Shown: piece by piece, positions 60,515-64,000 of the stretch
How positions within the stretch are numbered: position 1 is the first letter of the stretch
Layout: each line of letters starts with the position of its first letter
Source of the DNA: Amycolatopsis benzoatilytica AK 16/65
Lineage (GTDB): Bacteria > Actinomycetota > Actinomycetes > Mycobacteriales > Pseudonocardiaceae
DNA: 64,000 bases
Assembly: GCF_000383915.1 (NCBI RefSeq)
Contig: NZ_KB912942.1
Span: 7,134,388-7,198,387 of the forward strand
Direction: 5' to 3'
The notes under the pieces: model-generated
Databases searched by the model: none
What the model was told of the DNA's origin: nothing
Seen by the model: only the letters and a program-made list of their open reading frames with translations
Made by a program: the position numbers and the translations under genes

Positions 60515-63460
60515 TCAGCCGGTGCGTCTTGGCGGTTCGCCGTTCACCACGGGACTGCCTCCGGTGCTGCCCGAGCCAGAGCCGGTGCCGTTGCCGAAGA
60601 TGCCGCTCGGCCGGGTCGGGGTGGTGGTGTCCGACGGCGGGTGGTGCGACGAGCTCGACGGCGGCGCAGACGAGGACGGCGGCTCCGACGAGGTCGGCGG
60701 CGGGGCGTCGCTGGAGCTGGTCCGCGGCGGCGCGGTGCGGGTCGGCGTGACGATGTCGGCCGCGTCCTTGCCGATCGGGGGCACCTGGTCGAACTTCTCG
60801 GACGGCTTGTCCTTCAGGTAGCTGTCCATGAAGTCCTGCCAGGTCGGACCGGCGATCGTCTTACCGAAGATCGGCCTGTCGTTCTTGTCGTGCAGCGGCC
60901 GGTTGCCGTCGCCGCCGACCCAGACCGCGACCGACACCGAGGGCGTGTAGCCGACCATCCAGGTCTGCGCGTTGCGGTCCTTGTACGAGCTCGGGTCGCT
61001 GTCTTTCGGGTCGTACTGCTGGGTACCGGTCTTGCCCGCGCAATCGTGGCCGTCCGGGCACTTCAGCTTCGATTCGGCGATGACCGGGACGAGCGCCTCG
61101 GTCACGTTCCCGGCGATCTGCTTGCTCTTGTCCGCATTGTCGTCGAAGGCCGGTTTGCCCTTGTCCGTGGATTCGTCGAAGATCACTTCGTCCTGGGCGT
61201 TCGTCAGCCGGGCGACGAAGTGCTGGGTGCGCCGGACCCCGCCGGAGGCGAACGACGAATACCCGGCCGCCATGTCCTCGGGGGTGACCGAGGTGGCACC
61301 ACCGCCGAGCGCGATGTTGGCGTCGCTGGTGCCGAGCTTCGCCTTGCCCTGCGGGGCGGGGACGACGCCCGCCTCCTTCGCGGCTTCGGCGACCCGGGCC
61401 GGCTTCGTCCAGTTCAACACCATGTCGTAGAACACGGTGTTCGCCGAGACCTCCATGGCCTTCTTCACCGTGCACTGCGGTCCGCAGCTGGCGCTCTCGC
61501 CCGCGTTGCGGACGATACGGCCGCCGAGCTCGCGGTTGTTGGTGCCGTCGAAGGTCTCGCCGAGGCCCTTGCCCATCTTCAGCCAGGCGGTGAGGTCGTA
61601 TGCCTTCATCGACGAACCCGGGTTCTGCGCGGTGTTCGCCCAGTCCACCCCGAGGGTGTCCTTGCCGTTGTCGCCCTTGATCGTGTTCGGCCCGCCGTAA
61701 TAAGCGAGCACGCCGCCGGTTCTCGGGTCGACGGCGACCAGCGCTCCCAGGATGCTGGGGTCGGTCTGGCCCTCCATGTTGCTTTGGACGGCCTGGATCG
61801 CCTGCTTCTGCGCGTTCGGATCGATCGTGGTGTAGATCTTCGCGCCGGTGGAGTAGAGCTTGTCCTCGTCGTAGCCCTTGCTCTTCAGCTCGTCCATGAT
61901 GCGCTGCTGGATGAAGTAGTCCAGGGTGCCGGCGTCCTGCTTCTTCTGCTGCCCGCGCGGGATCAGCGTCGGGAACTGCGCGGCCTTGCGGTCGGCGGGC
62001 GAGAGCCAGTGGTTGGCCACCATCTGGTCCAGCACGTAGTTCCACCGCTTGTGCACGTACTCGGTGTCGCGGTCACGGCTCGGGCCCTGGATCATGCCGG
62101 CGAGCAGCGCCGCCTCGGACGCGTTGAGCTGTGAGACGTCCTTGCCGAAGTACGCCTTCGACGCGGCGGCGACGCCGTTCGCGCCGCGGCCGAAGAAGAC
62201 GATGTTCAGGTAGCCGGTGATGATGTCCGATTTGGACGTCTCGTTGTTCAGCTTGAACGACTTCGCCAGTTCGGTCCACTTGCGGCTGAGCGTGGCCTGG
62301 TCGTTCTTGGTGGCCTGCTTGATGTACTGCTGCGAAATGGTCGAACCGCCGCCGGTGCCGCCGGTCGCCTGGTTGTAGACCGACCGCAGGATCGCCATCA
62401 CGTTGAAGCCCGAGTTGGTCTCGAAGGTGGCGTCCTCCGCCGAGTACACCGCGTGCTTGATCACCTCGGGCACCTGGTTGGGCTGCAGCAGCTGCCGGTC
62501 GCCGCCCTGCGGCACCGAGCGGCCCATCAGCGATTTGTCCGCGTAGTAGAAGGTGATCGGCTGGGTCTGCTGCGCGAGCACGTCCTGCGGCGACGGGACG
62601 CTGACCGTGAAGTAGGTGATCACGAACGCGATCGCGGGCACCACGAAGAACAGGCCGAACATCGCGTACAGCACGCGCCGGATGATCTTCCAGCGGCGCT
62701 TCTTGCGCTGCTTCGGCGTGAGGGCCTTCTTGCCGTTCTTGCCGTCTTCCTCGCCTTCGGGATCGTCCTCGAAGTCGGCGTCGTCCGAGTACTGCGCGAG
62801 GCTGGTTTCGTCGTCGTACGGGTCGTAGCGGTCGTCGTCGTACCGGTCGTCGTACGGTGCGTAGCCGTTGTGCGCGGCGTGCGTGATCAGCTCCGGCTCG
62901 CGGTCCGGATCCGGCTCGGCGTAGGCGGGCGGCGGCGGAGGCGGGACGCGCCGGCCCTGCGGCGGCCGTCCGTTGGGCGGCGGCTGCCGGAAGCCCTGCG
63001 TGCTGTTTCCGTTGGGAGCGCCTTCGCGACGGCGCTCCCCCGGCATGCCGTTGGGAGCGCCGTTGGGACCGGGACGTCCGCCGGGCGGCGGCTGCCGGCG
63101 CGGCGGCGGGGCCTGGCCGTCGAGGATCTGCGACGTGCGGGTGGGGTTGCCGCGGTTCTGCTGGCCGGGTCCCTGCGGGGACCGGCCTTGCGGACCGCGG
63201 TTCTGCGGCGGGCGGCGCGGCTCGTCCGCACCGGGCCACTGCGGGCCGGGCTCGTCGCCGCTGGGCCACGCCGGACCGGAGTCGGCGGGCGGGCGACGAG
63301 GTGGCCGCGGACCGCCGGCGGGGGGACGGCGGGGCGGGGCAGGGCGCCGGGGGGCGTCTTCGGCGGGCCAGGCGGGACCGGAGTCCTCCTGGGGCCGGCG
63401 GGCACGGCGAGGTGCATCTGGCTCCTGGCTGGGCCAGGAGCGGTCGCGGTCGTCGTTCAC
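60515..63460 (-). CDS. Class A penicillin-binding protein (PonA-like) 2
   Basis: A 981-residue bifunctional PBP, close paralogue of the neighbour (shared GSTISQQYIK, PGSSMKAY, VSANTVFYDM and GKTGTQQYD, at about 372, 616, 673 and 810). The N-terminal cytoplasmic tail is ~240 residues, very Pro/Arg-rich, then an Asp-rich block (YAPYDDRYDDDRYDPYDDET) before the membrane helix. The C-terminal tail is Pro/Ser/Thr-rich, with TSSSDAPPPTSSEPPSSSAP. GTG 63460 is the start. Tandem with PBP 1 in the ponA1 position next to DUF5318. Confidence 0.93.
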   Translation of the reverse strand: MNDDRDRSWPSQEPDAPRRARRPQEDSGPAWPAEDAPRRPAPPRRPPAGGPRPPRRPPADSGPAWPSGDEPGPQWPGADEPRRPPQNRGPQGRSPQGPGQQNRGNPTRTSQILDGQAPPPRRQPPPGGRPGPNGAPNGMPGERRREGAPNGNSTQGFRQPPPNGRPPQGRRVPPPPPPAYAEPDPDREPELITHAAHNGYAPYDDRYDDDRYDPYDDETSLAQYSDDADFEDDPEGEEDGKNGKKALTPKQRKKRRWKIIRRVLYAMFGLFFVVPAIAFVITYFTVSVPSPQDVLAQQTQPITFYYADKSLMGRSVPQGGDRQLLQPNQVPEVIKHAVYSAEDATFETNSGFNVMAILRSVYNQATGGTGGGSTISQQYIKQATKNDQATLSRKWTELAKSFKLNNETSKSDIITGYLNIVFFGRGANGVAAASKAYFGKDVSQLNASEAALLAGMIQGPSRDRDTEYVHKRWNYVLDQMVANHWLSPADRKAAQFPTLIPRGQQKKQDAGTLDYFIQQRIMDELKSKGYDEDKLYSTGAKIYTTIDPNAQKQAIQAVQSNMEGQTDPSILGALVAVDPRTGGVLAYYGGPNTIKGDNGKDTLGVDWANTAQNPGSSMKAYDLTAWLKMGKGLGETFDGTNNRELGGRIVRNAGESASCGPQCTVKKAMEVSANTVFYDMVLNWTKPARVAEAAKEAGVVPAPQGKAKLGTSDANIALGGGATSVTPEDMAAGYSSFASGGVRRTQHFVARLTNAQDEVIFDESTDKGKPAFDDNADKSKQIAGNVTEALVPVIAESKLKCPDGHDCAGKTGTQQYDPKDSDPSSYKDRNAQTWMVGYTPSVSVAVWVGGDGNRPLHDKNDRPIFGKTIAGPTWQDFMDSYLKDKPSEKFDQVPPIGKDAADIVTPTRTAPPRTSSSDAPPPTSSEPPSSSAPPSSSSHHPPSDTTTPTRPSGIFGNGTGSGSGSTGGSPVVNGEPPRRTG

Positions 63461-63569
63461 GAATGGGCCTCCGAGAGCTGCACTGCCGGCACTGTTCGCA
63501 CTGCCGGTGCCGTCGTCCGGGAAGGACAGCGGCGAGCCGCCCTGCGTTCTGCAGCGGTTGTCGTACTCG

Positions 63570-63971
63570 TCACTGGCCCGCTGTCCTCCGAGGCCGGGCC
63601 GGGCGGGGTTCGCCGGTGCCGAGCACGTAGGACAGGACCAGGTGGTTCCAATGGCACGTCCGGCACACCTCTACGTCATAGACGGTGAACTCGCTGAAAA
63701 CTCCGGCCATCTGGGCCAGTTGCTCCGGCGTGCGTGCCGATCCCGAGACGTGCTTGAGCTCATCGCCGTACACCCAGGAGACCAGGTGCAACGGCGTCCG
63801 GCGGCACATCGGACAGGCCCGGTCTTCGGTCCTGCCGTGGAACTGGGCCGCGCGGAGCAGGTACGGGCTCGCGTCGCAGACCTCATGGTCCCCGACGCGT
63901 CCGGAGCGGACGCCGGCCAGCAACGCACGGCGTTGCAAGGCGTAGTCCACTACCTGCCGCTGGTTTCGCAC
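63570..63971 (-). CDS. DUF5318 family protein
   Basis: A 133-residue actinobacterial protein of unknown function, equivalent to Rv0049 beside ponA1. It shows the N-terminal VDYALQRRALLAGVRSGRVG, then a zinc-ribbon-like arrangement: ACPMCRRTPLHLVSWVYGD and later EVCRTCHWNHLVLSYVLG, i.e. two CxxC pairs with a nearby His. Upstream of the tandem PBP genes on the same strand, 109 bp apart. A link to wall synthesis is only suggested by conserved neighbourhood. Confidence 0.85.
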   Translation of the reverse strand: MRNQRQVVDYALQRRALLAGVRSGRVGDHEVCDASPYLLRAAQFHGRTEDRACPMCRRTPLHLVSWVYGDELKHVSGSARTPEQLAQMAGVFSEFTVYDVEVCRTCHWNHLVLSYVLGTGEPRPARPRRTAGQ

Positions 63972-64000
63972 GAGGACAGAGTACGGGTTCTCGCCGCGCG

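Overview
The window is a 64 kb piece of a high-GC actinobacterial chromosome. The gene set and codon use point to the Pseudonocardiaceae (an Amycolatopsis-like organism); this is inference from gene content, not a database match. Two blocks are conserved in actinobacteria. The left block reads murJ - DUF6049 - NUDIX - CCA-adding enzyme, the order of Mycobacterium tuberculosis Rv3910-Rv3907c. The right block, read right to left, is DUF5318 - class A PBPs - GT87 mannosyltransferase-like protein - rpsF - ssb - rpsR - rplI - dnaB, the order of Rv0049-Rv0058. Accessory genes sit between and inside these blocks.

Layout. 0-7.6 kb: envelope, NUDIX and tRNA genes, then an orphan histidine kinase overlapping a methyltransferase. 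7.6-13.6 kb: a minus-strand four-gene locus that looks like a polymorphic-toxin/immunity system (YbaB-like small protein, degenerate TNT-domain protein, Imm35/SseB/ADP-ribosylglycohydrolase-like fusion, TNT-domain protein with candidate catalytic residues kept). 13.7-24.3 kb: MFS transporter, YqgE, SdpI-like protein, phytase-like secreted protein, leuS with a leucine-rich leader peptide and attenuator hairpin, a lipoprotein, an ABC exporter, a decayed SDR gene and its TetR neighbour. 24.7-32.3 kb: ribokinase, PTS Enzyme I with a DasR-type operator overlapping its start codon, a DUF1707 protein, a lipoprotein, a MacRS-like two-component system and an AI-2E family permease.

32.6-37.0 kb: two secreted proteins, the second a ~1040-residue protein built of about fourteen chaplin-like repeats, each gene closed by a strong terminator. 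37-41.8 kb: metabolic and membrane genes with two well-formed operator/promoter sites. 41.9-48.1 kb: dnaB, a cluster of DnaA-box-like sequences upstream of it, and an ESX/type VII accessory cassette (EspG, PPE-like protein, WXG-like small protein, two DUF3558 lipoproteins). 48.2-50 kb: the ribosomal/SSB operon. 50-53 kb: three tandem paralogues of secreted, C-terminally anchored proteins. 53-64 kb: endonuclease IV, GT87 protein, divergent ROK regulator/oxidoreductase pair, two tandem class A penicillin-binding proteins and a DUF5318 protein.

The most unusual material is the TNT/immunity locus, the chaplin-repeat protein, the leuS leader attenuator, the DasR site on the ptsI start, the DnaA boxes before dnaB, the ESX cassette lodged between rplI and dnaB, and the three-gene secreted family. 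No rRNA, tRNA, insertion sequence or CRISPR array was recognised.
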